Below are positions 34,147-43,610 of a stretch of DNA of 64,000 bases, in pieces (positions within the stretch are counted from its first letter, which is position 1; every line of letters begins with the position of its first letter). The DNA lies in NCBI RefSeq assembly GCF_040639655.1, contig NZ_JBFAAI010000002.1:186001-250000 (forward strand). The letters run 5' to 3'. The notes beneath the pieces were generated by a model. It saw only the letters and a program-made list of their open reading frames with translations. It did no database searches and was not told the DNA's origin. Source of the DNA: Actinoplanes sp040639655 (lineage in GTDB: Bacteria > Actinomycetota > Actinomycetes > Mycobacteriales > Micromonosporaceae). The position numbers and the translations under genes are program-made.

Positions 34147-34770
34147 ATGGCAAATACCGCATTGCACCGTAAAATTGCTGCCGGAACCGTCATCGCCGCC
34201 CTGCTCGGCCCGGCCAGCCCGGCCATGGCCGCGCCGGCACCCGACCAGCTCCAGAAAGGCCTGCTCACCGCCGCCGAGGCACCGCCGGGTTACACGGTGG
34301 CGCCGAAGCTCGCGTCGAGCACCGACGTCCGCTACCCGGCCACCGGGACCATGTGCGCCAACAAGCCGAAGGTGACCGACGTACGCCAGACCAAGGTGGC
34401 GCTGCGGGGCTTCCTGGAGTCGGACGGCACGATCATCGTCACGATGATCGGGGCGCCCGGGGCGAAGTACGCCCAGGCGTCGGTCAAGGCAGCCGCCGAC
34501 ACCCCGGCACGCTGCCCGAGCCAGCAGCTCAAGGACGACAAGGTGACCACCACCAAGCTGGTCCTGCCGAACCTCGGCAAGCCCGCCGCCGGGGTGCGGC
34601 AGATCCTCACCCGCAAGGACGGCACCCAGGAGCGGCTCCTGCAGGTCGGGGTGGCCGACGGGGACGTCGCGGCCACCTTCGTCCAGTCGCAGGGCAACGC
34701 CGCTGACGAGGCCGAGTTCCTCAGGTTCGTCGCGGCCGGGGTGAAGAAGCTCAGCCAGATCCCGCGGTAG
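34147..34770 (+). CDS. Secreted protein of unknown function
   Basis: A 207-residue protein with a signal peptide: basic MANTALHRK, hydrophobic IAAGTVIAALLGPASPAMA and a likely cleavage at AMA-AP. The mature part contains two cysteines (MCANK and ARCPSQ) that could form a disulfide. I do not recognise a domain. No clear ribosome binding site precedes the ATG at 34147, so the message may be leaderless. It lies divergent from the SARP regulator. Confidence 0.65.
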   Translation: MANTALHRKIAAGTVIAALLGPASPAMAAPAPDQLQKGLLTAAEAPPGYTVAPKLASSTDVRYPATGTMCANKPKVTDVRQTKVALRGFLESDGTIIVTMIGAPGAKYAQASVKAAADTPARCPSQQLKDDKVTTTKLVLPNLGKPAAGVRQILTRKDGTQERLLQVGVADGDVAATFVQSQGNAADEAEFLRFVAAGVKKLSQIPR

Positions 34771-34793
34771 CCGGCCGCCGTCCTGGTCGTCGC

Positions 34794-35465
34794 TCAGTTC
34801 TCGGCCGCGTAAGCCTCCACCTTCGCGGTGTCCCCGGCGACGATCAGGACGGCACCCTCGGGAACCGTGGTCTCCGGCCGGGCGTACACGAAATCCTCGC
34901 CCGGCCGTTTCGTGCCGACCACCGTGACGCCCCACTTCGTGCGCAGCCCCAGCTGGGCGAGGGTCCGCCCGGCGGCGCCCTGGGGTGCCCGGACCTTGGC
35001 GATGGCGAAGCCGTCGTCGAACTCGATGTAGTCCAGCATCCGGCCGGTGATCTGGTGTGCGACCCGCTCACCCATCTCCGACTCGGGGAACACGACGTGA
35101 TCGGCGCCGACCGAGGACAGGATCTTGCCGTGTTTGACGCTGGTGGCCTTGGCCCAGATCTCCGGCACGCCGATCTCGGTGAGCGTGAGCACGGTCAGCA
35201 CGCTGGTCTCCAGGTTGGTGCCGATACCGCAGACGGCGCGCCCGAACTCGTGCACACCGAGCTGGCGCAGCGCCTCCTCGTCGGTGGAGTCGGCCTGGGC
35301 GACGTGCGTGAGGCGGTCCGACCAGTCCTGGACGATCCGCGGGTCGGAATCGATGCCGAGCACCTCGTAACCGAGGTCGATCAGGGACTCCGCGACGGCG
35401 CTGCCGAACCGGCCGAGGCCGATCACCGCGACGTGGCCCCCCTGGGGCAGTTTCTCGTCAGCCAA
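34794..35465 (-). CDS. Potassium uptake regulatory subunit, KtrA/TrkA (RCK) family
   Basis: A 223-residue cytosolic protein with an N-terminal Rossmann fold (VIGLGRFGSAVAESL, then acidic D in GIDSD) and a C-terminal TrkA-C domain. It gates the TrkH/KtrB-type channel subunit in response to bound nucleotides. It starts with TTG at 35465, overlapping the end of the channel gene by eight bases, so the two form one operon. Confidence 0.9.
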   Translation of the reverse strand: MADEKLPQGGHVAVIGLGRFGSAVAESLIDLGYEVLGIDSDPRIVQDWSDRLTHVAQADSTDEEALRQLGVHEFGRAVCGIGTNLETSVLTVLTLTEIGVPEIWAKATSVKHGKILSSVGADHVVFPESEMGERVAHQITGRMLDYIEFDDGFAIAKVRAPQGAAGRTLAQLGLRTKWGVTVVGTKRPGEDFVYARPETTVPEGAVLIVAGDTAKVEAYAAEN

Positions 35466-36792
35466 CGAGGGGCCTCTCCTCCGGATAGCGGTAATGGCGG
35501 CGGCGGGTGTTCAACGCGATCGCGGTGCCGACCGCGATCGTGCCGACCCGGCCGACATACATCAGGACCACCAGGACCATCTGTGCGGACGGGGGCAGGT
35601 TCGGCGTGATGCCGGTACTCAGCCCGACCGTCGCGAAGGCGGAGGTGACCTCGAACAGGGCCCGGTCGAACGGCACGTCCTCGGTCAGCGCGTCCAGTGC
35701 GACCGTACCCGTGGCGACCAGGGCGACGCCCATCAGGGCCACCGTGACGGCCTGCCGCTGAGCCTCCTCGGCGATCCGCCGTTTCCGGACCACCACGTCC
35801 GGCTCGCCGCGGAGCTCGGCCCAGATCACGTAGCCGAGCAGCATGAACGTGGTGACCTTGATACCGCCCGCGGTGCTGGCGCTGCCGCCGCCGATGAACA
35901 TCAGCCCGTTCGTGACGGCGATCGTCTCGCTGTTCATCCGGCCCAGGTCGATGCTGTTGAAGCCGCCGGACCGGGTCATCACGTCCTGGGTGAACGCGGC
36001 CAGGACCTTGGCCGGCGTGCCCAGCGGCCCGAGCGTCCCGGGGTTGCGCCACTCGAAGACCAGGAAGACCAGGAATCCGAAGACCGAGAGCAGCAGGCTT
36101 CCGACCACCGTCAGCCAGGTGTGGGTCGACCAGCATCCCGGGGTACGGAACTCACGCGCCAGCTCGAACAGGACCGGGAAGCCCACCGAGCCGGCCATCA
36201 CACCGAGTGCCAGGGGCAGGCAGATCCACGGGTCCGTGACGAACCGGACGAGGCTGTCCGGGTAGAGCGCGAATCCGGCGTTGTTGAACGCCTGCACCGC
36301 ATGGAACACCGCCTCCCACAGGGCCCGGCCGAACGAGTAGTCGTACCCCAGCCAGAACCGGAAGGTGAGCACGACGGCGATGAGACCCTCCGCGACCAGC
36401 ATGACCATCGCCACCCGGTAGAGGATGCCGCGCAGGTTGTCGCCGAACAGACCGGCGCTCTCCGCCTGCGCCAGCAGACGGCCGCGGAGGCCGAGCCGCC
36501 GGGACACCAGCACGCTCAGCAGCGTCGCGAGCGTCATGATCCCGAAGCCGCCGATCTGCGAGAGCACGGTCAGCAGCACGTGGCCGAAGGTTGACCAGTA
36601 GGTGGGCGTGTCCACCACGGCGAGGCCGGTGACGCAGACCGCGGACGCCGCCGTGAACAGCGCGGTGACGAACGGGGCGTGGCCGGGCTCGGCACGGGCG
36701 ACCGGCAGCATCATCAGCCCGGTCCCGATGATGATCAGGACAAGGAACGCGAGCGGTACGACGCGCGCCGGATTCCGCCAGGGTGATCGCAC
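35458..36792 (-). CDS. Potassium uptake channel subunit, KtrB/TrkH family
   Basis: A 444-residue membrane protein of KtrB size. Family marks are the pore-like repeats with TAASAVCVTGL early and NAGFALYPDSL and GGSASTAGGIKVTTF later; the last contains the glycine-rich intramembrane loop region. It moves K+ together with the RCK subunit encoded directly downstream. The start is a GTG at 36792. Confidence 0.9.
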   Translation of the reverse strand: MRSPWRNPARVVPLAFLVLIIIGTGLMMLPVARAEPGHAPFVTALFTAASAVCVTGLAVVDTPTYWSTFGHVLLTVLSQIGGFGIMTLATLLSVLVSRRLGLRGRLLAQAESAGLFGDNLRGILYRVAMVMLVAEGLIAVVLTFRFWLGYDYSFGRALWEAVFHAVQAFNNAGFALYPDSLVRFVTDPWICLPLALGVMAGSVGFPVLFELAREFRTPGCWSTHTWLTVVGSLLLSVFGFLVFLVFEWRNPGTLGPLGTPAKVLAAFTQDVMTRSGGFNSIDLGRMNSETIAVTNGLMFIGGGSASTAGGIKVTTFMLLGYVIWAELRGEPDVVVRKRRIAEEAQRQAVTVALMGVALVATGTVALDALTEDVPFDRALFEVTSAFATVGLSTGITPNLPPSAQMVLVVLMYVGRVGTIAVGTAIALNTRRRHYRYPEERPLVG

Positions 36793-36804
36793 CGATGAGT
36801 CATA

Positions 36805-37290
36805 TCACCCGAGGTGGCCACCGTGCTCGACGAGGGCCCAGGCGGCGGCCAGGAACGCGCCCGCCGAGGTGACCGCCCGCACCGCGTTCCACCGCACCCA
36901 CGGGGTGAAGAAGGCGGCCCGCTGCGCGCCCGGATCGGTCAGGGCGGCCGGGTCACCGAGACGGTCCAGGCGGTTGTTCAGCGGGATGTTGACGGCGAAC
37001 GTGACGACAAGTGTCACGGCGTAGAGCGACAGGGCGGCCAGCAGCGGCCCGGCGACATCGGCGCGGCCGGCGTTCTGGAACAGGGCGATCGCGGTGACCA
37101 CCGGTGAACCCATGAAGAGCAGCAGGAACAGCGGGTTCTGGATGGCGATGTTGATCCGCTGCATCACGTCCACGGCGGAGCGGTCCGCGGCCCGGTCCAG
37201 ACCGGGCATGACCGAGCCGGCATAGGCGTAGAAGAGTCCGGCCATCAGCCCGAGCATGAGGACGGCCAGCAGCAGAACGGCGGTATGCAC
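36805..37290 (-). CDS. DUF1772-family membrane protein
   Basis: A 161-residue protein with about four hydrophobic segments and the DUF1772 (anthrone-oxygenase-like) pattern: AGLFYAYAGSVMPGLDRA, then VTFAVNIPLNNRLD, then WVRWNAVRAV. Function is not known for most members. A longer upstream frame exists, but the GTG at 37290 has GGGGA seven bases before it and starts the first membrane segment. It ends 12 bases before the potassium channel gene and may share its transcript. Confidence 0.82.
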   Translation of the reverse strand: MHTAVLLLAVLMLGLMAGLFYAYAGSVMPGLDRAADRSAVDVMQRINIAIQNPLFLLLFMGSPVVTAIALFQNAGRADVAGPLLAALSLYAVTLVVTFAVNIPLNNRLDRLGDPAALTDPGAQRAAFFTPWVRWNAVRAVTSAGAFLAAAWALVEHGGHLG

Positions 37291-37574
37291 CCGGATCCCC
37301 CGTAGGTCCCGATCGACTGGTTTCACCTTCGCGGGGCGGACCGCCCGTTGCGGCGACGATACGATGTGTGGACAACTCCGCCACCGCCGGACTCCCGCCC
37401 ACCCCGGAATCCCGCCCACCCCGGAATCCCACCGCCGCCGGACTTCCGCCGGCTCCGGACGGATGCTCCGGCCGAACGGAGGCCCTGGTCGCGGGAGTGC
37501 GACGGTTGACACGTTGCGGTCGATGACCGGTGTTCACAGAAGCCGGTTATCCTCCTCCGCCGGGGAGGACATAC
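37291..37574. other. Intergenic region with short GC-rich repeats
   Basis: A 284-base gap between divergent genes. It contains short tandem repeats of the type CCCACCCCGGAATCCCGC around 37395-37435 and related CCGCCGGACT units. GGGGAGGAC at 37562 is the ribosome binding site of the lipoprotein gene. No gene is seen. Confidence 0.5.
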
Positions 37575-39056
37575 ATGAAACTCGCACGGGGGATTCTCGC
37601 GGGCATTCTGGTCGCCGTCACGGCGATCGGCACGGCCGCGTGCGGTCCCATCGGGGTTCAGGAATCCCGCCTGGTCGAGGCGGGTGGCGGATCGAAGTCC
37701 GCATTGGACGGGCACGTCCGTTTCAGCGTGCCCGCCGGAGGCGGCCGGGGTGACATCCGGGTCCGGTTCACGCGCGAGCCACTCCCCGCCGACCGCCGGC
37801 CACCGGCCGGCGTCGTCACCGTCGGCGACATGATCGGCATCGAGGTCCGCGGGGACGTCACGCGCGGCCGGGTCACCATCGACTACGAGGAACTGCCCAC
37901 CGGGGTACTCCCCGAGATGCTGAACCTCTTCGGCTGGTCCGACGAGCTCGGCGGCTGGATCCCGCTGCCCGGCGCGGTCACCGACACCGTCGAGCGGGCG
38001 ATCACCGGCGAGACGATCCTCTTCGACAGCTACATCATCGGCACCTGGCAGGTCACCACCGACGCGGTCGGCGACTCGATCCGGACCGGCACCGGCACGC
38101 TGGTGCCGGTCGAACCCGGCACCCATCGGGGCTTCTGGGCGTACGCCCGCGCCGCCGCCGTCTCCTCGCTGACCGGCACCCTCGACCACCTGACCGGGCG
38201 AGACCCCGAGGACCTGCCGTGCGAGCCGCGGGCCACGGGCACCACGGCCGCGGTCGTCTCCGTGCCGGCCGGGCGGTTCGACGCGTGCGTGCTGGCCGGT
38301 ACCGGCTCCCAGCGGGTCCGGGTCCGCAACCGCTTCCCGTTCCCGATGATCCTGCAGCTGCCGCCGGACGGCCGGGTCCGCCCGGTCGTCGACACCGAGC
38401 TCACCGCCTCCTCCCCCGACCTCCTCGACGCCGCGCGCGACACCGTGCTGACCTACCTGGCCGGCGGCGTCGCGGTCGGCGGGGGTCAGACCGTCACCCT
38501 GGAACTGCAGCCCGGCGGGCCCGGCCCGGTGCGGCTCACCGGCCGTCTCGACTGGTCGGTGATCGCCCTCGACACCGGGCTGCGCCAGTTCGACCTGCTC
38601 CTGCCCGGCAGCCGTGCACTGCGGCCCGGTGCCGCCGAGGCGCTGCTGCAGGCCCACGCCGAGCACGGCCCGGCCGCCCGGAAAGCGCTCGCCGAGGGCG
38701 ACACCGCCGACCCGGCGGTCCAGGAGCTGCTGCGGGCCGCCGGGCTCACCGAGTCGGCCCGGGCCGTCGCCGACCTGTTCGAGTTCAGCTCCTGCGTGCT
38801 CGAACGCACCGGCACCGTCGCCGGCGCGGGTCAGGACGTCCTGGCCGCCGTACGGACCACCGGGCCGACCATCACGCTGATCACCAGCGACTGCCTCAGC
38901 ACGATCTACGACCGGTACCTCCCGCCGGGCAGCCGCTCCGTCCAGGCGATTCTGGAGACCCTCAAGGCGACCACCGGGACGGTCCGCCAGGCGATCCCCA
39001 AGGCCGATCGCAAACGCGGCTTCGGACAGGTCACGGTCACTCTCACCGCCAGCTGA
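37575..39056 (+). CDS. Putative lipoprotein of unknown function
   Basis: A 493-residue protein with an N-terminal signal (MKLARGILAGILVAVTAIG) ending at TAAC, which may be a lipobox with Cys23. The mature part has alternating beta-like and helical regions and no domain I recognise; the C-terminal half has cysteines in CEPRATG, DACVLAG, SSCVLER and SDCLST that could pair outside the cell. The ATG at 37575 has a strong GGGGAGG site. It is followed by the pectate lyase gene on the same strand after 114 bases. Function unknown. Confidence 0.65.
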   Translation: MKLARGILAGILVAVTAIGTAACGPIGVQESRLVEAGGGSKSALDGHVRFSVPAGGGRGDIRVRFTREPLPADRRPPAGVVTVGDMIGIEVRGDVTRGRVTIDYEELPTGVLPEMLNLFGWSDELGGWIPLPGAVTDTVERAITGETILFDSYIIGTWQVTTDAVGDSIRTGTGTLVPVEPGTHRGFWAYARAAAVSSLTGTLDHLTGRDPEDLPCEPRATGTTAAVVSVPAGRFDACVLAGTGSQRVRVRNRFPFPMILQLPPDGRVRPVVDTELTASSPDLLDAARDTVLTYLAGGVAVGGGQTVTLELQPGGPGPVRLTGRLDWSVIALDTGLRQFDLLLPGSRALRPGAAEALLQAHAEHGPAARKALAEGDTADPAVQELLRAAGLTESARAVADLFEFSSCVLERTGTVAGAGQDVLAAVRTTGPTITLITSDCLSTIYDRYLPPGSRSVQAILETLKATTGTVRQAIPKADRKRGFGQVTVTLTAS

Positions 39057-39170
39057 GAACACCGGACGCGGTACGCCCCGGCTTCGTGACAGCGCGGCGA
39101 TCCCCTTGCCTCCGCCGCCCGCACGGACACGCCCGGTCACGGATTCTCGCTACCTGAAAAGGAGCAGACA

Positions 39171-40121
39171 ATGCCTGGCCGAATTCATCGGCTCACGCAG
39201 GGCGCCGTTTCCCTCGCCCTTGCCGGAGCCGCCCTTGCCGTACCCGCGCCGGCTGCGGCCGCGATCACCGATCTGGTCGGATGGGCCACCCGCAACGGTG
39301 GCACCACCGGTGGCGGCAGCGCCGCCACCACCACAGTGACCAGCGCGTCCGCCCTGACCACGGCACTCGCCTCCACCTCGGCGGCGAACATCCGGGTGTC
39401 CGGCACGATCAACTGTTCCGGCATGCTGCGGGTGCGGTCCAACAAGACGATCATCGGCAACGCCGGCGCCGCCATCGTCGGCTGCGGATTCAACATCAAC
39501 GGCGACCGCAACGTCATCATCCGCAATCTGTCCTTCCGGAACTGGAACGACGACGCCATCAACGTCCAGGAATCGGCCACCAACATCTGGGTCGACCACA
39601 ACAGTTTCAGCAACGGAAACGACGGGGCCGTCGACATCAAACGCGGTTCCGATTACATCACCGTCTCGTGGAACCGGGTATTCGACCACGACAAGTCGAT
39701 GCTGCTCGGGCACAGCGACGGCAACGCGAGTCAGGACGTCGGCCACCTGCGGGTCACGTACCACCACAACTGGTTCGACGCGTCGACCCAGCGGCACCCG
39801 CGGGTCCGCTTCGGCAACCCGGTGCACGTCTACAACAACTACTACAACAACAATTCCGGGTACGGCGTGGCCAGCACCGAGGGCGCCGGGGTACTCGTCG
39901 AGAACAACTCGTTCGAGAACGTCGACGACCCGTTCCACCTCGGTGAGGGCTCGTCCGACGCCGGGACCCTCGTGGCCCGCGGCAACCTGCTCGTCAACTC
40001 GGGCAGCGGGCAGACCGGCGGTTCGGTCGCAGCGATCCCCTACCCCTACACGGCGGACCCCGCCGCCAGCGTGAAGTCGATCGTGACCGCGAACGCGGGC
40101 GCCGGCCGCATCAGCGTGTAG
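39171..40121 (+). CDS. Secreted pectate lyase, polysaccharide lyase family 1
   Basis: A 316-residue enzyme that cleaves polygalacturonate by beta-elimination outside the cell. A signal peptide (cut near APAAAA) is followed by a parallel beta-helix domain. Family marks are NIWVDHNSFS (the vWiDH motif with the calcium-binding aspartate region) and RHPRVRFGNPVHVYNNYY with the catalytic arginine. The ATG follows AAAAGGAG. A perfect 13-bp terminator hairpin follows. It suggests that the organism can use plant cell wall pectin. Confidence 0.92.
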   Translation: MPGRIHRLTQGAVSLALAGAALAVPAPAAAAITDLVGWATRNGGTTGGGSAATTTVTSASALTTALASTSAANIRVSGTINCSGMLRVRSNKTIIGNAGAAIVGCGFNINGDRNVIIRNLSFRNWNDDAINVQESATNIWVDHNSFSNGNDGAVDIKRGSDYITVSWNRVFDHDKSMLLGHSDGNASQDVGHLRVTYHHNWFDASTQRHPRVRFGNPVHVYNNYYNNNSGYGVASTEGAGVLVENNSFENVDDPFHLGEGSSDAGTLVARGNLLVNSGSGQTGGSVAAIPYPYTADPAASVKSIVTANAGAGRISV

Positions 40122-40131
40122 GACTCTCCGC

Positions 40132-40171
40132 GGCGCCCTCCCCCGATCCGGTCCGTCCGGGGGAGGGCGCC
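40132..40171. terminator. Perfect 13-bp hairpin between convergent genes
   Basis: GGCGCCCTCCCCC at 40132-40144 pairs exactly with GGGGGAGGGCGCC at 40159-40171 across a 14-nt loop. It lies 10 bases after the pectate lyase stop and 9 bases before the end of the NACHT gene, so it probably terminates both. Confidence 0.85.
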
Positions 40172-40180
40172 ACCACGGGG

Positions 40181-43100
40181 TCAGCCGGGAGGCGGGTCGA
40201 ACCGGCTGCGCGCGTCCCGGATCCGGGCGGCGAGCTCGCGCTCGGTCTCCAGGAACCGCTCCACGAAATCCTGCCGGAGCACCCGGTCGACCTTCTCCAG
40301 GATCAACTCGACAGCCCTCGACCGCTCCGGGGGCATCGCCTCCAGCAAGCGCAGACAGTCGTAGACCGACATCGACTCCCCGTGCAGGGCGACCAGCGCG
40401 GTGGTCGCCCCCACGGCTCCGGGATCGGTATCCTTCTCGGCGGCCGGGCCGGCCTCCCCCACACTCAGGCACTCCAGCAGCAGTGGCAGCAGCTCGGGAT
40501 AACCCGAGACCTCCCCGAGCAGCCCCCGCGACACCCCGAGGACCTCGCCCGGCGGGAGACGCTTCGCATCGTCCAGCAGGGATCGCAGCAGAAACTCCAG
40601 CCAGCTCGCGTCCAGCGGCAACCGCTCCCCGTCCGGCCCGTGCCGCCGCACCGCCCGGGCCGCCCGGCGGTGGACCGTGGCCAGTTCGGTCCCAGAGAAC
40701 CCGAGACGGGATGCCAGCGCCAGGCGGGCCAGGCTGTGCGCCACCGACTCGGCAGTCCCGGATTCGTGCTCGACGAAGGTCAGCAACGCCGACGTCGACA
40801 GCATCTCGGCGGCCGGCTCGGCCGCGTGCCGGAGCACGTCGTCGCTGAACGCTCCGGTCAGGTCCATCGACGCGAATGCCTCGCCGACCGGGAAATCGGC
40901 GAAACTCCAGCCTCTCCGGCGGGTGGACCCCTCGCCGGTACGCGGGAACGCCTCCATCGACCACATCGGATCCAGCCCGTTGATCACGGTACGGACCCCG
41001 GCGGTCAGGATGAGGTCGCGGCGCCCGTCCTCGGCCCAGTCCCGCTCGACCAGCACCGATCCGAGAATCTCCAGGAACAGGCCACTCGACACGGCGGCCC
41101 GCCACTGCAGGGCCGTCGACCGCAGCCAATGGGCCGGATCCTCGGCGTACCGGAAGAGCTCCGAGGCACGGACCGGCACGTCGCAGGCCAGCGCGATCAG
41201 GAGCAGGTTCAGCGAATAGGTCGCCATCCAGTGATCGACCCGCTTGTCGATCGGCTGGTACGCCCGCGGCGTCCACGACGGCCGGGTCACCGCCACCCGC
41301 AGCCGGTCGACCACCCAGTCCGCCAGCTCGCCGCGGTCCGGGCCGCTCAGCAACTCGCGGACGAACGGCAGGACGGTGTTGCGGGCGCACAGCGGCGTGT
41401 ACCCGAGCAGGGAGCGCAGCAGGTCGTCCTCGTCGCGGTGGCCGATCCGCACCGACCGGACCCGTGACATCGCGGCCGCTTCCCGGACCGCCCGCACCAC
41501 CAGCCGGGCCACCAGGTACTCGCCGAAGGTGGCGTGCAGGAACTCGTACGTGCGCAGGGTCTGATCGTCCTGGACCGCCTGCGACCGCTGGATGAAGAAG
41601 AACCGGCCGACCATCTCCTGCCCCGCGGTGAGCGCGCCGCGGAACCCGCCGGGCTGGTCCGGCCGGTTCGACGGCAGGTCCAGGCCGGCCAGGTCGGCGT
41701 CGAGCTCGGCGGTCGTCACCCAGAGACGCAGCCGGTGGAACATCGCGAACGCGACCACCGACAGCCGCAGCAGCTCCTGCTCGATCAGGCCCGGCAGATC
41801 CTCCTCCGGCACACCGAGGTGCACCCGGCGGACCTCCCGGTCGGCGAAGTCGGTCAGCAACCGTTCGTACAGCTGGCCCGCGCCGAACCCGCCGGCGTCC
41901 TGCAGCGCGTTCGCCGTCGCGTCGTGCAGGGCCAGCATCAGCAGCAGCAGCGGCTGACCGGCCAGCTCCGGGAACCGCAGGACCACCTCGCGGCGCAGCG
42001 GCCGGCGGCCGGTCGCCGCCCAGTAGCTGTCGTTCGCCGCGTTCCAGGTCGCCAGCCACCGGTCCACCTGCGGCCCGTCGAACGGCTCGAGCCGCACCGC
42101 GAGACTGCCGGCCGGCAGCCGGGCCCGGTCCGCGACCGCGACCCGGCTCGTCACGACCACCGCCGCCGGACGGCCGAGCAGGGCCTCACGCTGCTGGAAC
42201 GCCGCCACCCGCTGCAGGTAGTCGGACTGGTGCACCCCGGTCGACTGCAACAGCTCGTCGAAACCGTCGAGCAGCACCACCGGCATCGCCGCACCCGCGT
42301 CGTGCGCGAGATCAACCCAGGCCACCGTCTCGCCGATCGCGTCCCGGATCGCCTGCTCGATCTGGTCCTGGATCTCCGCCTCGGCCCGCACCTCCCGCAG
42401 CACCACCCGGACCACCAGGAAGTCCGAGGCCGGCAGGCGGGCCGCCAGAACCCGGGTCAGCGACGACTTACCCGCACCCGGCTGGCCCAGCAGCAGCATC
42501 GGCGCGTGAGCGGATGACGGAGTGGTCAGGAACGTGGCCAGGAACTCGTCGAAGTCGTCGCGGACGTCGCAGTCCCGCCACCAGTCCTCGTCCGCGGGCC
42601 GGGCACCCGGACTCGCCGTCCGCACCCGGAACCGCGGATCCAGGTAGGCCGCACCCAGGCTCGGAATCGTCACCTCACCGAAGTCGCCGCGGTGGCCGCC
42701 CAGGACCGGCTCACCCAGCGCCGCCCGGTAGACGGCGGCCAGACCGGCGCGGCGGCGCGCCGGGGCGTCACCGGCGGTTGCCCGGATCAGCGCGGCCTCC
42801 ATCGCCTCGAGTCCGCGCGACACCGACCGGGACTCCAGTTCGGACAGCCAGATCGCGAACTCGGGCACGTCCACGGCCAGTCGCCGGGCGGTCTCGGAGT
42901 AGCTGGCCACCGCCAGTTCCGGCAGCACGTCACCGAGCAGACGGGCGACCGCGTCCCGGGTCTGCGGGCCGGCCTCGTCCCAGACCGCGAGGCCGCGCAG
43001 GTTACGGCGCAGCCGGGTGGCCAGAGCCCGGTACCAGGTGGTCAGCTCGGCCAGCAGACGGTCCCGGCCCAGATCCGGGCCCGGAGCCGGGATCGCCGCA

Positions 43101-43510
43101 TCCAGCAGCCGGGACTGCCAGGAGCCCTCGCTGTGGGCAGCCGCCACGAGCAGCAGCTGATCGTCGCGGGAGAAACCGGGCGACTCCAGACCGGCGGTGC
43201 CGAGGCAGTCCTCCAGCGAGGCGAAGAACGACGAGACGACCAGGACGCCATGCGCGGCCTGCAGCCGCTCGCTGCGGTTGAAGCGCGCCTGTCCGCGTAC
43301 GACATCGGAGATCTTCTCGGCCACCAGGTGCCCGAGCCGGACCGCCTCCGTCTTGGCGTCGAAGAGGCTGATCGCGGCCTCGCTGCCACCGGCCGTGGCG
43401 ACGGCGAGCGCACCACCGAGCAGGTTGTCGGCGGCCTTCATCAGCGGCCCGGAGCCACCGAGCAGCTTGACGGCATCGAGATAGGTCAGACCCTGGGACA
43501 CGGTCCCCAC
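40181..43510 (-). CDS. NACHT-domain NTPase (bacterial NLR-like)
   Basis: A 1,109-residue STAND NTPase. Residues 1 to about 270 form a helical N-terminal domain that resembles the NNH7-type domain of bacterial NACHT proteins. The NACHT module has Walker A GQPGAGKSS at 342-350 and Walker B PVVLLDGFDEL near 415, followed by TSRVAVADRARLP (sensor) and a winged-helix-like part. The C-terminal half is helical and repetitive. Bacterial NACHT proteins include antiphage defence systems. The start is GTG at 43510. It stands alone, flanked by a terminator and a gene remnant. A defence role is inferred. Confidence 0.8.
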   Translation of the reverse strand: MGTVSQGLTYLDAVKLLGGSGPLMKAADNLLGGALAVATAGGSEAAISLFDAKTEAVRLGHLVAEKISDVVRGQARFNRSERLQAAHGVLVVSSFFASLEDCLGTAGLESPGFSRDDQLLLVAAAHSEGSWQSRLLDAAIPAPGPDLGRDRLLAELTTWYRALATRLRRNLRGLAVWDEAGPQTRDAVARLLGDVLPELAVASYSETARRLAVDVPEFAIWLSELESRSVSRGLEAMEAALIRATAGDAPARRRAGLAAVYRAALGEPVLGGHRGDFGEVTIPSLGAAYLDPRFRVRTASPGARPADEDWWRDCDVRDDFDEFLATFLTTPSSAHAPMLLLGQPGAGKSSLTRVLAARLPASDFLVVRVVLREVRAEAEIQDQIEQAIRDAIGETVAWVDLAHDAGAAMPVVLLDGFDELLQSTGVHQSDYLQRVAAFQQREALLGRPAAVVVTSRVAVADRARLPAGSLAVRLEPFDGPQVDRWLATWNAANDSYWAATGRRPLRREVVLRFPELAGQPLLLLMLALHDATANALQDAGGFGAGQLYERLLTDFADREVRRVHLGVPEEDLPGLIEQELLRLSVVAFAMFHRLRLWVTTAELDADLAGLDLPSNRPDQPGGFRGALTAGQEMVGRFFFIQRSQAVQDDQTLRTYEFLHATFGEYLVARLVVRAVREAAAMSRVRSVRIGHRDEDDLLRSLLGYTPLCARNTVLPFVRELLSGPDRGELADWVVDRLRVAVTRPSWTPRAYQPIDKRVDHWMATYSLNLLLIALACDVPVRASELFRYAEDPAHWLRSTALQWRAAVSSGLFLEILGSVLVERDWAEDGRRDLILTAGVRTVINGLDPMWSMEAFPRTGEGSTRRRGWSFADFPVGEAFASMDLTGAFSDDVLRHAAEPAAEMLSTSALLTFVEHESGTAESVAHSLARLALASRLGFSGTELATVHRRAARAVRRHGPDGERLPLDASWLEFLLRSLLDDAKRLPPGEVLGVSRGLLGEVSGYPELLPLLLECLSVGEAGPAAEKDTDPGAVGATTALVALHGESMSVYDCLRLLEAMPPERSRAVELILEKVDRVLRQDFVERFLETERELAARIRDARSRFDPPPG

Positions 43511-43610
43511 TATATGGACGGACGCTGCTCTCCCGGACCCGCTGTCCGCGCTGCCCGGGCCCGCCGGCCGTAGCCCAGGACTGGCGTCCGGCGGCTGTTG
43601 CGTGCCTCGG

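Noticed and set aside
39150..42059. 969-codon open frame on the minus strand across pectate lyase and NACHT genes
   Set aside because: It crosses a strong terminator and covers two clear genes in other frames; composition is that of a shadow frame.
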